Source: Lachnospiraceae bacterium
Lineage (GTDB): Bacteria > Bacillota > Clostridia > Lachnospirales > Lachnospiraceae
DNA length: 64,000 nt
Reading direction: 5' to 3'
Assembly (NCBI GenBank): GCA_024697065.1
Contig: JAILGE010000008.1
Location: 124,001-188,000, forward strand
Shown here: in pieces, positions 7,797 to 16,830 of the stretch
Position numbering within the stretch: the first letter of the stretch is position 1
How the letters are laid out: each line of letters starts with the position of its first letter
Made by a program: the position numbers and the translations under genes
The notes under the pieces: generated by a model
What the model was told of the DNA's origin: nothing
The model's input: the letters and a program-made list of their open reading frames with translations, nothing else
The model's database searches: none

Positions 7797-10061
7797 TTAA
7801 AAGCTGCCTACAGGATCAAAGTCGAACTGAAGCGAAACTTCGGGTTTGCTCCTGTCCGCAAAACAAGCTGTCTGTATGCTTTCCGCCGCATCTTTGAGCT
7901 TGATCAATACATTTACATCACTGTGTTTAAAATATAAACCTATACGGTATATATCATCTATCCTGCCGATGGTTGCAGGTGCGGGGCCAATCACTTCCGG
8001 TCTCTCTATACCGTCACCGGCTATCTCTTCTCTGTCCCGAAGTGCGGCAATATATCGTGCTCTGGCCATTCCCGCCGCTTCATTCCTTGAAAAGAACTGC
8101 ATCACCAGCATATGATTAACAGGCGGATAACCTGTAAGCTTCCTTAATGCTATCTCCTGTTTGTAAAAGCTGTCATAATCATGACAGGAAGCAAATCGTA
8201 AAGAATAATGTCCGGGATCATAGCTTTGTATGATCACCTCTCCCGACTTATCTCCACGCCCCGCTCTTCCTGCGGCCTGTGCGATGAGTTCAAAGGTCCT
8301 CTCCGCCGCATGATAATCCGCCGCATGAAGCGACATGTCGGCTGCTATGGCACCTACCAGAGTGACGTTGGGAAAGTCGTGTCCCTTGACTATCATCTGG
8401 GTACCTACCAGGATATCCGCCTCTCCGTCAGCAAAAGAAGAAAGTATCTTCTCATAATCTTCTTTTTTGGATGTGGAATCCGCATCCATCCTGATGATCC
8501 TGGCTGTAGGAAATCTGTCCTTAAGCCCGCTCTCCACAGCTTCGGTCCCCGCCCGGAATCCGGAGATATATTTTGATCCGCAATCCGGACAGACTTTCGG
8601 CATTGGAATGGTATGACCGCAATAATGACACACTAACATTCCGTTCCTGTGCTGAGTCATGGACACATCGCAATGCGGACATTTTACCACATAACCGCAT
8701 GACCTGCATGAGACAAAGCCCGCCACTCCGCGCCTGTTAATGAAGATCATGCTCTGTTCTCCGCGCATAAGGCGCTCGGTTAAGGCTTCAGCCAATGCCC
8801 TTGAAAGAAAGCTTTTATTGCCGGCTTTCAGTTCTTCGCGCATATCGACTATTTTAGCGGCAGGAAGAGTTGCATTCCCGTACCTCTTCTTCATCTCAAA
8901 TAAAGCATATTCACCTTTATCAGCCTTATAAAAGCTCTCAAGAGAAGGAGTTGCAGATCCGAGGACCAGTCCCGCGCCTTCTCTCCCCGTCAGATATTCA
9001 GCCACTTCTCTGGCATGGTACTTCGGCATTTTCTCGCTCTTATAGCTGGTCTCATGTTCCTCATCTATGACCACGAGGCCCAGTCTCGGAAAGGGCGTAA
9101 AAAGCGCAGATCTGGGTCCTATCATTATATCAAGTTCGCCTCTTGCAGCGCGCTCATACTGATCGAAGCGTTCACCGTCGGAGAGTCTGGAATGCAATAC
9201 GGACACTCTGTTACCGAATCTGGTATAGAATCTCATGAGCGTCTGGAAAGTAAGCGCTATCTCCGGGATAAGGACTATTACCTGTTTTCCCCGGGCTATC
9301 ACATCTGCGGCAAGTTCCATATATACTTCGGTCTTACCGCTTCCGGTCACTCCGTAGATAAGACACGGTCTGCGGGATTCTAAAGCCATCTCATTTTTGA
9401 TCCCGTTTAAGACCGCCTGCTGCTCATCATTGAGTCCCGATGCAGCATTTTCTTCTTTTACCGCCTTCGCCGGTATCGGATTTCTATAATCTCTTGTGGA
9501 CTCTACCCTGACGAGCCCCTGTTTTTCCAGAGTCTTTATAACGGAAGCAGAGACGTTCAATCTCTCCGTGACCATGGTCTTCGGTATCGCTTCCGCGGAC
9601 AGGAGAGCATTTAAAAGCCTGATCCTTGCAGCATATCTTGAAGGATTAAGATCGCCTATCTCTTCAAGGATATCCTGTATATCTTTATTTCTCCAGACAG
9701 TCTCATACATTACTTCCTTTATCTTTTTCCTGACGGGAAGCACTGTGCGGAGAGCATTGATCATTGTCGATCCGTATCGTCTTCTTATCCATGCCGCAAG
9801 AGACAGAATTTTTCCCTGTGCGGTTACGGCTTTCTTATTTATACCGGTGATGCTTTTTATCCTGGAAATATCGATCTGCGGAGTATCCGAAAAACCTACC
9901 ACATACCCCTTCCGTTCGGTATCGCCCTTGCCAAAGGGAATGAGCACTTCACTCCCTTCCTCTATCTCATCTGCAATATCTTCGGGTACTCTGTATTGAA
10001 AAGGTCTGTCTAACTTCTCCGTAGATATATCTATTATTATGTCAGCGTATTTCCTGTTCAT
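7797..10061 (-). CDS. priA: Primosomal protein N' (replication restart helicase PriA)
   Basis: A 754-residue 3'-5' superfamily 2 helicase that reloads the replisome at stalled forks. The N-terminal third is the DNA 3'-end-binding and winged-helix region. Walker A is GVTGSGKTEVY, the Walker B/DEAH-type motif is VIDEEH, and motif III is GSATPSLES. The zinc-binding insert carries paired CxxC motifs (CRSCGYVVKCPHC, CHYCG, CPDCG). Motif VI is near QAAGRAGRGDK. First gene of the priA-def-fmt group, 37 bases upstream of def and 8 bases downstream of murE, so the transcript may start further upstream. Confidence 0.97.
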   Translation of the reverse strand: MNRKYADIIIDISTEKLDRPFQYRVPEDIADEIEEGSEVLIPFGKGDTERKGYVVGFSDTPQIDISRIKSITGINKKAVTAQGKILSLAAWIRRRYGSTMINALRTVLPVRKKIKEVMYETVWRNKDIQDILEEIGDLNPSRYAARIRLLNALLSAEAIPKTMVTERLNVSASVIKTLEKQGLVRVESTRDYRNPIPAKAVKEENAASGLNDEQQAVLNGIKNEMALESRRPCLIYGVTGSGKTEVYMELAADVIARGKQVIVLIPEIALTFQTLMRFYTRFGNRVSVLHSRLSDGERFDQYERAARGELDIMIGPRSALFTPFPRLGLVVIDEEHETSYKSEKMPKYHAREVAEYLTGREGAGLVLGSATPSLESFYKADKGEYALFEMKKRYGNATLPAAKIVDMREELKAGNKSFLSRALAEALTERLMRGEQSMIFINRRGVAGFVSCRSCGYVVKCPHCDVSMTQHRNGMLVCHYCGHTIPMPKVCPDCGSKYISGFRAGTEAVESGLKDRFPTARIIRMDADSTSKKEDYEKILSSFADGEADILVGTQMIVKGHDFPNVTLVGAIAADMSLHAADYHAAERTFELIAQAAGRAGRGDKSGEVIIQSYDPGHYSLRFASCHDYDSFYKQEIALRKLTGYPPVNHMLVMQFFSRNEAAGMARARYIAALRDREEIAGDGIERPEVIGPAPATIGRIDDIYRIGLYFKHSDVNVLIKLKDAAESIQTACFADRSKPEVSLQFDFDPVGSF

Positions 10062-10069
10062 AGATAAGC

Positions 10070-11587
10070 TTAAAATCTTACGGGGATCCCACGCTCTTTC
10101 AATATCTCGCGAACGAGTACCCTTTCATCCATTGGATGTCTTACTCCTTTGATCTCCTGATAATCCTCATGTCCCTTGCCCGCCAACACTATGACATCAC
10201 CTTTCTTCGCATGATCTATGGCATAGCCGATGGCTTCCTTTCTGTCGGGAACGGTCACATATTCACCTTTAGTCCTTTTTATCCCGGTTTCAATATCCGC
10301 AATGATATCCATAGGTTCTTCATTCCTCGGATTGTCCGATGTGATGATGGTAAAGTCTGCCAGATTGCCTGAGGTTTCTCCCATCTCAAATCTTCTGTCT
10401 CTGTCCCGTCCGCCACCGCAGCCGAACAGTGCCACTATGCGGCCCGGGTCATATTCCTTAAGTGTTGTAAGGAGAGAATTAAGAGCCATGGCATTATGAG
10501 CGTAATCTATCATGAGTGTATATTCATCGGATACGGGAAGCATCTCGATACGTCCCTTTACGCTTACCTTTTCAAGGGCTTCCAGTATATCGGCTTTATC
10601 CGCTCCGAAGTGCAGGCATATGGCGATGGCCGTGAGAGCATTATAGACAGAAAATGTTCCGGGCAGGTCTATCATGGCCTCAAGATCGGCACTGCCACAG
10701 GTCTTAAATGTCATGCATAAAGCACCGCCTCTTTTATCGGGCTTCATATCGAAGGCTCTGAGATCGGCCCCACTTCCCGTTCCAAATGTTTCTACCCTGC
10801 ATGTGCAGCCCTCCGAGATCTTCGGAAAATATTCATCATCGCAATTGAAGATACCTGTCTTGCACTGAGAGAAAAGCATCTTCTTGCATCTTAAATAATC
10901 ATCAAAATCCTTATGCTCATTTTTCCCGATATGATCAGGGCTGAGATTCGTAAAGATTCCGTAATCAAATACAAAACCTGCCACTCTGGACAGCATCAGT
11001 CCCTGGGAAGATACTTCCATAACGACCGCATCACATTTGTTCTCCACCATCTCCGCAAAATATTCCTGCACGAGATATGACTCCGGTGTCGTATTCCTGG
11101 CAGGTATCACACGGGATCCGGTGCAGATCTCGATAGTCCCTATGAGTCCCACTTTGAATCCTGCATTTTCAAGGATATTCTTAACAATATATGTGGATGT
11201 GGTCTTTCCCTTTGTACCCGTGATGCCTATGGTCTTTAAGTGCTCTGCGGGATGGTCAAACCATGCTGCTGCCGTGATACCGAGACCTTCTCTGGTATCC
11301 GCCATCTTTATCACTGTTATATCACTGTTCTTTATCGATGCTTCCTGATCCTCCGGAATATATTCCACAAGAACAGCGGCAGCCTTTTTTGATACTGCTT
11401 CTCCTATCTTGGAATGCCCGTCAAAATTTGCGCCCTTTATGCAGACAAACAGACACCCCTCTTCTATCTTTCTGGAATCGTAAACCAGGGCAGTAATATC
11501 CCTGTCTTTGTAATCATCTCCGTTCCCGGGCTGAGCAAGTATCTCAACCTTCGCATATTCCAAAAGCGTTCCCAGCTTTTTATTCAT
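10070..11587 (-). CDS. murE: UDP-N-acetylmuramoyl-L-alanyl-D-glutamate--2,6-diaminopimelate ligase
   Basis: Cytoplasmic Mur ligase adding the third amino acid of the peptidoglycan stem peptide. The ATP-binding loop is GTKGKTTSTY and the substrate region is NTTPES. Motif EVSSQGL and the C-terminal DNPRNEEP follow. The DNPR box is characteristic of ligases specific for meso-diaminopimelate rather than lysine, which predicts a DAP-type wall. I placed the start at 11587 (MNKKLGTLLEY), giving 505 residues, because an AGAGG site lies nine bases upstream and it overlaps the previous stop by eight bases. Starts further upstream would run into the YitT-like gene. Confidence 0.96.
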   Translation of the reverse strand: MNKKLGTLLEYAKVEILAQPGNGDDYKDRDITALVYDSRKIEEGCLFVCIKGANFDGHSKIGEAVSKKAAAVLVEYIPEDQEASIKNSDITVIKMADTREGLGITAAAWFDHPAEHLKTIGITGTKGKTTSTYIVKNILENAGFKVGLIGTIEICTGSRVIPARNTTPESYLVQEYFAEMVENKCDAVVMEVSSQGLMLSRVAGFVFDYGIFTNLSPDHIGKNEHKDFDDYLRCKKMLFSQCKTGIFNCDDEYFPKISEGCTCRVETFGTGSGADLRAFDMKPDKRGGALCMTFKTCGSADLEAMIDLPGTFSVYNALTAIAICLHFGADKADILEALEKVSVKGRIEMLPVSDEYTLMIDYAHNAMALNSLLTTLKEYDPGRIVALFGCGGGRDRDRRFEMGETSGNLADFTIITSDNPRNEEPMDIIADIETGIKRTKGEYVTVPDRKEAIGYAIDHAKKGDVIVLAGKGHEDYQEIKGVRHPMDERVLVREILKERGIPVRF

Positions 11588-12512
11588 CAGCTTCATCCTC
11601 TTGTTTTTCCATAAAATTTTCTTCCGCTTTATCCCCGTCATCCTTGTCGAGTTCTGCTATAACGGAAGCTGCACTTCTTTTGATATGTGTTCCTATGATC
11701 TCGGACACGTCCGTGATCGTAGTGAATGCACTGTAATCCATATCTCTGACAAGACTTCTGACATCGGCGATCTCTGCCCTGGTCACAACACAATAAAGCA
11801 CATCTTTGTTGGTTCCCGATACCAGACCTTCGCCTCTGATAAATGTCACCGTCCTGCCAAGCTTCTCATAAATATCCTCAGCGACTTCCTCTCCATGATC
11901 CGTGATGATCATCACTGCCTTAGCCTGCTCAAGGCCCAGTTCCACGATATCGATGACCTTGGATGTGATGAAATACATGAGCATGGAGTATAATCCGCTC
12001 TCTATACCGAATGTGAGACCGGCGATCAGATATATCACTACATTTATGATAAGCACCACTCTGCCTACGGAAAGCGACGTCTTCCTGCTTACGAAGATCC
12101 CCACTATCTCGGTTCCGTCAAGACATCCGCCGCCTCTGAGCACCAGTCCTACACCTATTCCGAGTACCACCCCGCCAAAAACGGTGGCAAGCAAAGAATC
12201 GTCCGTTATTCGCTGCAATGGCTCAAAGAACCCCAGTGTTATCGAAAAGACCGCCATGGCTGTCACGGTCTTGATAACGAATTTCTTTCCGAGATTTTTT
12301 AAGGCTGCTATCAGAAATGGAATATTCAATATGATGACCATTAACCCCAGATTTAATTCAAGTTTGGAGGTCAGTATCATGCTGACACCGGTTATCCCGC
12401 CATCAAAAATCCTGTTGGGGCTAAGAAATTCTTCAATAGAAAATGCTGCGACAGCAGCACCAAACACGATCGTCAGGATTGAAATAAAATCGTTTTTGAT
12501 TCCGGATCTCAT
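11580..12512 (-). CDS. YitT-family membrane protein (DUF161 / DUF2179)
   Basis: A 310-residue integral membrane protein. Residues from about 10 to 180 give five or six hydrophobic helices with the family-typical GVVLGIGVGLVLRGGGCLDGTEI segment. After them comes a cytoplasmic DUF2179-type domain (about 205-290) that includes TFIRGEGLVSGTNKDVLYCVV, then an acidic tail of about 25 residues. The family is widespread in Firmicutes and has no settled biochemical role; transport is often assumed. The gene overlaps murE by eight bases and is preceded by duplicated promoter-like units. Confidence 0.9.
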   Translation of the reverse strand: MRSGIKNDFISILTIVFGAAVAAFSIEEFLSPNRIFDGGITGVSMILTSKLELNLGLMVIILNIPFLIAALKNLGKKFVIKTVTAMAVFSITLGFFEPLQRITDDSLLATVFGGVVLGIGVGLVLRGGGCLDGTEIVGIFVSRKTSLSVGRVVLIINVVIYLIAGLTFGIESGLYSMLMYFITSKVIDIVELGLEQAKAVMIITDHGEEVAEDIYEKLGRTVTFIRGEGLVSGTNKDVLYCVVTRAEIADVRSLVRDMDYSAFTTITDVSEIIGTHIKRSAASVIAELDKDDGDKAEENFMEKQEDEADE

Positions 12513-12533
12513 AGGTTCACCCTCTGGATATCC

Positions 12534-12542
12534 ATTATACCA
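12534..12542 (-). promoter_or_regulatory. Extended -10 promoter for the YitT-like gene
   Basis: On the minus strand a perfect TATAAT preceded by TGG lies 22 bases before the YitT-like ATG, giving a short leader with a GAGGG ribosome site. No good -35 is present, as expected for an extended -10 promoter. It lies at the end of the 35-base repeated unit. Confidence 0.55.
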
Positions 12543-12658
12543 TAATCAGTCGGCGCTCGACATCCCTGTCTCGCTGTTCCCTCCTGATTACGGCAAAACG
12601 TCCTTGTTATACCATAATCAGTCGGTGCTCGACATCCCTGTTATACCACAATCGGCAG
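12535..12658. repeat. Tandem 35-base promoter-like direct repeat, two copies plus a degenerate third
   Basis: Bases 12535-12569 and 12607-12641 are the same over 35 bases apart from one c/t change, 72 bases apart. A shorter, diverged copy of the left part begins at about 12641. On the minus strand each copy contains TTATGGTATAA or its near match, that is, an extended -10 core. Confidence 0.85.
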
Positions 12659-12659
12659 T

Positions 12660-12976
12660 CTCGGCATCCTGGCCGAGCTTTATAATCATGATCGCGGGAC
12701 AGTATCCATATGAACCACCGGTCACTTCCCATCGCGTATCAAACCGGTCCTTATCCCTCATGAAAAGAGGGAAACAAAAAACGGATATAAATAAGAAGAC
12801 CACTGCCGTGCAGTGGTCTTCCTTATGAGGGGGGAGATAGTAATGTTATTCACTATCTGACACAGATAATATCTCCAAATTATGTCTAAATTATGAACAA
12901 ATGTGTATTTTTAATAATACATCAGGCTATTTTTTAGTTATTAGTTCGTAAATATTTCTTGGCTGAAAGTAATTAT
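12660..12976. other. Non-coding stretch between fruK and the YitT-like gene
   Basis: About 460 bases separate these genes. Besides the repeat and the terminator listed separately, there is a small stem (ctcggc/gccgag at 12660-12677) and an A/T-rich 3' trailer after fruK with a possible agatagt/actatct stem near 12835. I see no convincing gene. Confidence 0.6.
12795..12821 (-). terminator. Rho-independent terminator after fruK
   Basis: A 12-pair perfect stem (gaagaccactgc/gcagtggtcttc) with a three-base loop. On the minus strand it is followed by a T-rich run ending in six T. It ends the scfA-to-fruK transcript. Confidence 0.85.
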
Positions 12977-13924
12977 TCACACTTCTTTGTGGATTGTGTG
13001 GTTAACTTTCACTAATTTAAGGTATTCTGCAACTAACTGTGTGCAAAACTTTCCCGATTCTATCTCTTGTGTATTTGCAGCTGAAACAGCTATCGCACTT
13101 CTTAACGCATCTTCACCCGGGATCCCTTTATCAAATGAATATGCCAGCGATGCTACAGCCGCATCACCGCATCCCACCGTATTTTTGGGTTCAAGTTTTA
13201 TCGCCTCACCAAAATAACCTCCCGTCTCATCGACAAGAAGCATTCCCTTTTCACCCATGGAGACACAGACCGCTCCCACGCCTTCATCTCTGATCTTTTC
13301 AGTCAGTCTTACTATGTCTTCAATATCCCGGCCATCCGTATTTTTACAGTAGAGATCCGAAAGTTCCTTTATATTCGGCTTTATGAGATCAGGGCATGCT
13401 TTTATGCCTTCTCTAAGTGCTTCTCCCGAGCAATCCAATATGGTGCGAACGCCCTTTTCTTTCGCCATACGGATGAGCCGGCCGTAAAAATCCGCAGGCA
13501 CACCTTCAGGCAGCGAGCCGGAAAAAACCACTGTATTTACTCTGTCCAAAAGCTCATCAAATCCGTTTTGGAATTTAAAAATGAGATCTGCCTCTATGAC
13601 CGGACCGGGCTCCAGTATTTCCGTTACACTCCCATCCGCAGAAATGACATTCAGATTTGTCCTGACGGGAGAAGCAGTTTTTACAAAAGCACATTCAGCG
13701 CCACAGTCTCTCACTGCCTTTTCGATAAACTCTCCCGTGTATCCCCCCGTAAATCCCGTGGCTATCACATCTGCTCCCAGCAGACGCAGAGCCCTGGTAA
13801 CATTTATCCCTTTGCCTCCGGGATAATCCTTTACATTTTTTAATCTGTTAACACATCCCGGTGTTAACGAATCAACCGCAGCAGTCCTGTCCACTGCCGG
13901 ATTGAGAGATACCGTAAGTATCAT
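12977..13924 (-). CDS. fruK: 1-phosphofructokinase-type PfkB sugar kinase
   Basis: A 315-residue ribokinase-fold (PfkB) kinase. The N-terminal TVSLNPAVDRT and DYPGGKGINVTRALRLLG blocks are typical of 1-phosphofructokinase and the related tagatose-6-phosphate kinase. The C-terminal catalytic motif is NTVGCGDAAVAS, where the common GAGD reads GCGD but keeps the catalytic Asp. It would phosphorylate fructose-1-phosphate (or tagatose-6-phosphate). No PTS fructose transporter or DeoR regulator is adjacent, which is unusual for fruK. It begins immediately after the stop of the membrane acyltransferase-like gene and is the last gene before a clear terminator. Confidence 0.85.
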   Translation of the reverse strand: MILTVSLNPAVDRTAAVDSLTPGCVNRLKNVKDYPGGKGINVTRALRLLGADVIATGFTGGYTGEFIEKAVRDCGAECAFVKTASPVRTNLNVISADGSVTEILEPGPVIEADLIFKFQNGFDELLDRVNTVVFSGSLPEGVPADFYGRLIRMAKEKGVRTILDCSGEALREGIKACPDLIKPNIKELSDLYCKNTDGRDIEDIVRLTEKIRDEGVGAVCVSMGEKGMLLVDETGGYFGEAIKLEPKNTVGCGDAAVASLAYSFDKGIPGEDALRSAIAVSAANTQEIESGKFCTQLVAEYLKLVKVNHTIHKEV

Positions 13925-15013
13925 TTATTTTACCTTTTTATTCTCTTTCACATTCCCGGTAAGAAAAGCGAGTGCGGGAATGTTAAGTATTTTTATCCAG
14001 ATAAGCTCTGCTGCCGTAAGTACGATCACCAATGCGGCTTTTGAAGCAAATGTGTTATCCATCAGTGCAAAGACCTCGTCCCCTGCAAGCTTTGCAATAT
14101 ATATCCCTCCAAGATCGAAGAAAGTGAGATAGACGAACGGAGCATTCTCTCCGAAATAATTTATCACTCCTACCTTGCCTATCCATACGCATATGCACCA
14201 CAAACCGGCAGTCATCAAAATTGTTCCCGAAAGCAGAGCCCATGCATTTGAAAAATAGAGATATGGCCAATAGAAACTTCCGGCTCCCAGAGCTATCGCA
14301 AATGCCCCCGCAACAATAAGAGGTATCCCCGGAAGAAGGAGTCTTTCCCTGTGTTTTTTGACTTTGTCCGTAATCATAACAAGTGCCTGCCCGGTCAGAA
14401 TGAAAAAGGCCGCCAAAACACTTCTGACAAACATCATTGCCAGCCTGACCATCACGCCTTCAACAGACATCCCCGAATCTATCACCACATTTGTAAAGCT
14501 GATATTTCCCACATGGTATACCAGCGCAACCGTTATCTGGAGACATGCGATAATGATAAAGATCCACTTAAATGACAGGCTCTTTTTTAATATCTGACAA
14601 ACCGTAAGTGCGACAAACAGGGCCGGCAATATCCATAGGACCGAATACCCGTATAGAGTCAATGTACGATATAAAAGATCCGGCAGCGCCGTATTATGAT
14701 ATCCGGAATCATCGGCAATGACCCGAATAGCAAGTATTGCTCCGTTTATGAGCGAAAACCAGAAATACGGACACAGAAAATATCCCGCATTTTCCCTGAT
14801 CAATTCTTTTTCCGAAGGATCGCCGCCTTCTCTGATAAGGCTCAGTGCTCCCACTGCCATAAACAGCATGGGGATGCCGCATGCTTCGCAGAGCTTTCCT
14901 GCCTGACCGTTAAGAAGATCTGACTGCTCTGCCAAGATAAACAATATCGCCATTCCCCCAAAAAGGAATACCGGTTCCGATTTGTATCTCAATGTCTTCT
15001 TATCCTTACTCAT
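13925..15013 (-). CDS. Acyltransferase-3-like integral membrane protein
   Basis: A 362-residue protein with about ten hydrophobic segments spread over its whole length, short loops and a basic C-terminus (GNVKENKKVK). The layout and segments such as ENAGYFLCPYFWFSLINGA resemble the acyltransferase-3 / fucose O-acetylase family, which acylates envelope sugars. The classic catalytic His-Arg motifs are not obvious, so the family call is tentative. The start shares one base with the recJ stop (TAATG) and fruK follows without a gap, so it is translationally coupled on both sides. It could equally be an uncharacterised multi-pass protein. Confidence 0.6.
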   Translation of the reverse strand: MSKDKKTLRYKSEPVFLFGGMAILFILAEQSDLLNGQAGKLCEACGIPMLFMAVGALSLIREGGDPSEKELIRENAGYFLCPYFWFSLINGAILAIRVIADDSGYHNTALPDLLYRTLTLYGYSVLWILPALFVALTVCQILKKSLSFKWIFIIIACLQITVALVYHVGNISFTNVVIDSGMSVEGVMVRLAMMFVRSVLAAFFILTGQALVMITDKVKKHRERLLLPGIPLIVAGAFAIALGAGSFYWPYLYFSNAWALLSGTILMTAGLWCICVWIGKVGVINYFGENAPFVYLTFFDLGGIYIAKLAGDEVFALMDNTFASKAALVIVLTAAELIWIKILNIPALAFLTGNVKENKKVK

Positions 15014-16806
15014 TACAGACTAAAATCCTCCACTGCCATCTGGATCTTCCTTACTCCTCTGAATTCATTCCACTGTGCACTGTAAGCCGCAGAAAATCTC
15101 ACTTCCGGTACTGTTCCTCTGTTCTCCTCAAGAGCTTTCACCACATCCTCTCCGTATTTAGAGGATAGCTGTTCTTCTAAAGCCTCCAGCTTTTTGAATA
15201 AGACCATCTCCGTCCGGATATTCCCATCCGTAACCTTTAATCTGGCGGAATTTCTCTTCTGCCCCATAACACTGATGCCTGTCAGGCGTATATCCCTCTT
15301 TGCAAATAACGGCCTGCTGTTGCCGTTACCAAAGGGCTCCATTAATTCCAGTGCCGCTAACAGATCTTCATTGACATATTCAAGAGGCAGCTCCATATCT
15401 ATCATAAGCTTTCCTCTCAGATCTTCCTGAGTAAGCTTACAGTTGGCATTAAGCCTTTCTCTCATCTCATCCAGCCTTTCCTCTTCCAGAGAAAAGCCTG
15501 CCGCCTGTGCATGTCCGCCGAATTTAGTAAAGACATCCTTTACTTCATTCATTGCTTCATACATATTATAGCTTTCAACGGAACGTCCGGAACCCTTAAG
15601 TCCATCTTCACCTCTTGTTACTATAAATACAGGCTTCCCGTATCTCTCCCTTATCCTGCCTGCGGTTATTCCCGCTATGCTCTCATGACAATCGGGAAGA
15701 AATATCACAAGCACATTCATCCCCTCAAATGCACCGGATTCAACCTGCTCCACAGCTTCTTTCACAGCCTCTTCGGTCATTGACTTGCGGGCTTCATTCA
15801 TATTCTTAAGCTCGCCTGCGATCCTCATGGCAGTCTCGTGATCATTCTCGGTAAGAAGCGCAAGAGCTCTGTCTGCACTGTCGATACGCCCGGTGGCATT
15901 GATACATGGCCCCAATACAAAGCCCAAATGATACGCGGATATCTTCGTTCCCGAGAGCCCCGATGCCTCGATCAGTTCCTTTATCCCGTGAGCGGGAGCG
16001 GAATTGATGAGTTCCAGTCCTCTTTTTACGATCACTCTGTTCTCATCCTTAAGCTCCATGATATCACCGACAGTGGCAAATGCCGCAAGCTCTGTCAGCT
16101 CATCAATAAATGCTCTGTCGGAATAAACGTCTGCATATTCCTCACCGCACATTCTGCTTTGATACAGATATGAGATGAATTTATATGCGATCATTCCTCC
16201 GCAGATCCCCGGAAACGGATAAGGACAGTCATCCTGTTTTGGATCCACAACCGCATCAGCGTCGGGAATGATATATTTCCTTACGCCTTCCGATTCTTCA
16301 TATGGTACTTCATGGTGGTCAGTTATCACGAGTGTGATACCCAGATCTTTGGCAAGTGCAGCTTCCCCTGAAGCTGATATGCCATTATCACATGTAAGGA
16401 TGATCTTAACGCCATCCAGATAGGCTTTTCGGATCATCTCCGAGTTCATTCCGTATCCGTCATGAACCCTGTGGGGGATCACGGCATCCACATCGGCTGA
16501 CAATCTGCGAAGACCCTTAAGCAGTATTGCCGCCGAGCAGACTCCGTCTATATCGTAATCCCCAATAACACGGATCTTGTCTTTTGAAACAACAGCATCC
16601 GCCACCAGGCGGCTTGCTTTGTCCATATCTTTAAATAAAGCAGGGTCATGAAGGCATTCCATACCTCCGTGCAGGTAGAGTTCAAAATCCTCATCAGTCA
16701 CCGCACCGCGATTCCTGATCAGTCTCGCTGCCGCCGTAGGAATATGATGCTTTCTGCCTATTTCCTGAAAATCTCCGCCCTTGCGGATAAGAAACCATGC
16801 CGGCAT
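15013..16806 (-). CDS. recJ: Single-stranded-DNA-specific exonuclease RecJ
   Basis: A 5'-3' exonuclease of the DHH phosphoesterase superfamily that acts in recombinational and mismatch repair. The catalytic DHH domain carries DYDIDGVCSA, TCDNGISA and TDHHEVP. The DHHA1 domain includes the glycine-rich GRIRERYGKP and KFGGHAQAAGFSLEEE. A C-terminal OB-fold region follows. The 597-residue length matches the family. AAGGAG five bases before the ATG supports the start. It sits downstream of secDF and a trigger-factor-like gene; secDF-recJ linkage is common in Firmicutes. Confidence 0.96.
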   Translation of the reverse strand: MPAWFLIRKGGDFQEIGRKHHIPTAAARLIRNRGAVTDEDFELYLHGGMECLHDPALFKDMDKASRLVADAVVSKDKIRVIGDYDIDGVCSAAILLKGLRRLSADVDAVIPHRVHDGYGMNSEMIRKAYLDGVKIILTCDNGISASGEAALAKDLGITLVITDHHEVPYEESEGVRKYIIPDADAVVDPKQDDCPYPFPGICGGMIAYKFISYLYQSRMCGEEYADVYSDRAFIDELTELAAFATVGDIMELKDENRVIVKRGLELINSAPAHGIKELIEASGLSGTKISAYHLGFVLGPCINATGRIDSADRALALLTENDHETAMRIAGELKNMNEARKSMTEEAVKEAVEQVESGAFEGMNVLVIFLPDCHESIAGITAGRIRERYGKPVFIVTRGEDGLKGSGRSVESYNMYEAMNEVKDVFTKFGGHAQAAGFSLEEERLDEMRERLNANCKLTQEDLRGKLMIDMELPLEYVNEDLLAALELMEPFGNGNSRPLFAKRDIRLTGISVMGQKRNSARLKVTDGNIRTEMVLFKKLEALEEQLSSKYGEDVVKALEENRGTVPEVRFSAAYSAQWNEFRGVRKIQMAVEDFSL

Positions 16807-16830
16807 CCCTGCTCCTTATATCAAAAATAA

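Noticed and set aside
12618-12803. A 61-codon minus-strand frame between fruK and the YitT-like gene
   Set aside because: It starts within the fruK terminator stem, crosses the tandem repeat, has no ribosome site and resembles no known family.
11902-12828. A 308-codon open frame on the plus strand across the YitT-like gene
   Set aside because: It is the antisense shadow of a clear membrane protein, is rich in Ser/Thr/Pro/Ile as such shadows are, has no ribosome site, and runs through the repeat and terminator region.
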